Source: Clostridium sp.
GTDB taxonomy: Bacteria > Bacillota > Clostridia > Lachnospirales > Lachnospiraceae
Length of the DNA stretch: 64,000 nt
Assembly (NCBI GenBank): GCA_021770825.1
Contig: JAETQD010000001.1
Coordinates: 1-64,000 of the forward strand
Direction of reading: 5' to 3'
Shown: positions 63,009 through 64,000 of the stretch, piece by piece
Position numbering within the stretch: the first letter of the stretch is position 1
Layout: each line of letters starts with the position of its first letter
Notes under the pieces: generated by a model
What the model was told of the DNA's origin: nothing
What the model saw: the letters and a program-made list of their open reading frames with translations, nothing else
Databases searched by the model: none
Program-made: the position numbers and the translations under genes

Positions 63009-64000
63009 TTATTCCCCATACACGCGAATCAGCCCGGAAACTTCCTTTAAAACGGACATCCCCTTTACGATCATCAATGCATCGTTGAAATGACGCTCCA
63101 AAACGGAATCTGTGATTACCACCAGCTCCGCCACGCCGTCCCGGCTGCGCTTCTGTACCGCCTGGGCGATGCTCACATCGTTATTTCCAAGGACCCCGGC
63201 AATGTTTGCCAGAGCCCCCGGCTTATCTGCCACCTTAAGCCGCAGAAAATATCTGGTTTTCGTCTCCTCTATGGGCTTTACCGGAATTTTCTTATAGGCC
63301 ACGCCGCCGTTCCAGCCGCAGTTGTCATGGACCATGTTCCGCATGACGATCACCACGTCGCCCATAACTGCGCTGGCCGTCGGCATTTTTCCGGCGCCCC
63401 GTCCCATGAACATGGCATCGTCGCAGGCATCCCCATGGACAAAGACTGCGTTGAAGGAATCCCGTACCGTAGCAAGCGGATGGCTGTCGGGAATCAGCAA
63501 GGGATGAACCTTTACCTCGATCTGGCCGTCACACATTCTGGCCACCCCGACCAGCTTAATCACATAGCCGAATTCCTTTGCATAGTGCACGTCGTCCGCA
63601 GTGATTTTTGTAATTCCTTCCGTATACACATCGGAAAATACCACCTCCGAGTTAAAGGCCAGGGAAGCCATAATGGCAATTTTTCTTCCTGCGTCATAGC
63701 CCTCCACATCGGCCGTGGGGTCTGCCTCCGCATAGCCGAGCTCCGTGGCCTTTTTTAAGGCCTCCTCGTAGCCCATGCCTTCCTCGGACATTTTTGTAAG
63801 AATATAATTGGTGGTTCCGTTTACGATTCCCATGATTTCCGTCAGCATACTGGCGGAAAGACTCTGCTTTAAGGGACGGATAATGGGAATGGCGCCTGCA
63901 ACGGCAGCCTCAAACTGCAAATCACAGCCTGCATTTTCTGCCAGGCTCAAGAGTTCCTGTCCATGCTCCGCCAAAAGGTCCTTATTGGCGGAAACCACCT
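63009..64000 (-). CDS. hom: Homoserine dehydrogenase, 5' part outside the window
   Basis: The visible ~329 residues start at VVSANKDLLAEHG (N-terminal Rossmann domain cut off) and contain GIVNGTTNYILTKMSEEG, the catalytic region ADPTADVEGYDAGRK and a C-terminal ACT domain (~250-329, LRLKVADKPGALANIAGVLG). Reduces aspartate semialdehyde to homoserine. The true start lies beyond 64000. Confidence 0.95.
   Translation of the reverse strand, partial: VVSANKDLLAEHGQELLSLAENAGCDLQFEAAVAGAIPIIRPLKQSLSASMLTEIMGIVNGTTNYILTKMSEEGMGYEEALKKATELGYAEADPTADVEGYDAGRKIAIMASLAFNSEVVFSDVYTEGITKITADDVHYAKEFGYVIKLVGVARMCDGQIEVKVHPLLIPDSHPLATVRDSFNAVFVHGDACDDAMFMGRGAGKMPTASAVMGDVVIVMRNMVHDNCGWNGGVAYKKIPVKPIEETKTRYFLRLKVADKPGALANIAGVLGNNDVSIAQAVQKRSRDGVAELVVITDSVLERHFNDALMIVKGMSVLKEVSGLIRVYGE

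Overview
The window looks like chromosome of an anaerobic, amino-acid-fermenting member of the Clostridia, most likely a Lachnospiraceae-type gut organism. The evidence is a complete selenium-dependent glycine reductase operon, T-box leaders, GatCAB with an archaeal-type AspRS, DapL (LL-diaminopimelate aminotransferase), type III glutamine synthetase and clostridial cell-wall-binding repeats. This is inferred from gene content only.

Layout. (1) 215-9244 is an accessory island on the minus strand. A WYL-domain regulator heads a tightly packed operon of unknown proteins, three of which share an N-terminal module of about 85 residues, followed by a two-part AAA+ ATPase of the Ycf46 kind and a protein with a glycine-zipper membrane segment. 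A DUF932 protein follows. A 246-bp block is tandemly duplicated here and has produced a chimeric small gene. (2) 9449-12966 holds a choline-binding-like secreted protein, two HTH regulators with palindromic operators, a small membrane protein, and a second copy of the WYL promoter element that may drive a small RNA. (3) 13096-28277 (minus) is a selenium block. It runs grdX-grdE-grdB-trxB-trxA-grdA-grdC-grdD (glycine to acetyl phosphate), then tRNA-Sec-selA-selB-LysR, then a selenium supply operon of YedE-like transporter, TusA-like carrier, DUF3343 and a NifS-like lyase. grdA and grdB each contain an in-frame UGA read as selenocysteine. Two regulators with decayed enhancer-binding ATPase domains lie upstream (28496-31746). 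(4) 31816-44046 carries a lipoprotein, T-box-controlled thrS, a ClC channel, threonine dehydratase and the conserved plsX-acpP-rnc-smc-ftsY cluster. (5) 44198-52475 is a cell-surface region with a truncated dxs paralogue, DUF4358, DHHW, MBOAT and DUF1566-like genes, a MerR regulator and a ferric-siderophore/cobalamin-type ABC importer. Two genes here have lost their 5' ends and are joined to the 3' ends of their neighbours. (6) 52468-64000 has gatCAB (gatB frameshifted), T-box-controlled aspS, dapL, pyrG, glutamine synthetase III and the 3' part of homoserine dehydrogenase.

How it works together. The sel genes make and insert selenocysteine into GrdA and GrdB. The thioredoxin pair feeds electrons to GrdA, and GrdC/GrdD release acetyl phosphate. 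The selenium supply operon has its own palindromic promoter and is preceded by a LysR regulator, so it is probably under local control.

The most unusual observation is CTP synthase (pyrG) with an in-frame C-terminal ANTAR domain, an RNA-binding antitermination module. Its own leader contains an intrinsic terminator, and it lies divergent from glutamine synthetase III, whose leader also contains a terminator-like hairpin. The second is the WYL/AAA+ island. Several single-base anomalies (gatB frameshift, bulged tRNA-Sec acceptor stem, missing lipoprotein start codon, TAG in dxs) mean that some breaks may be sequence errors rather than biology.
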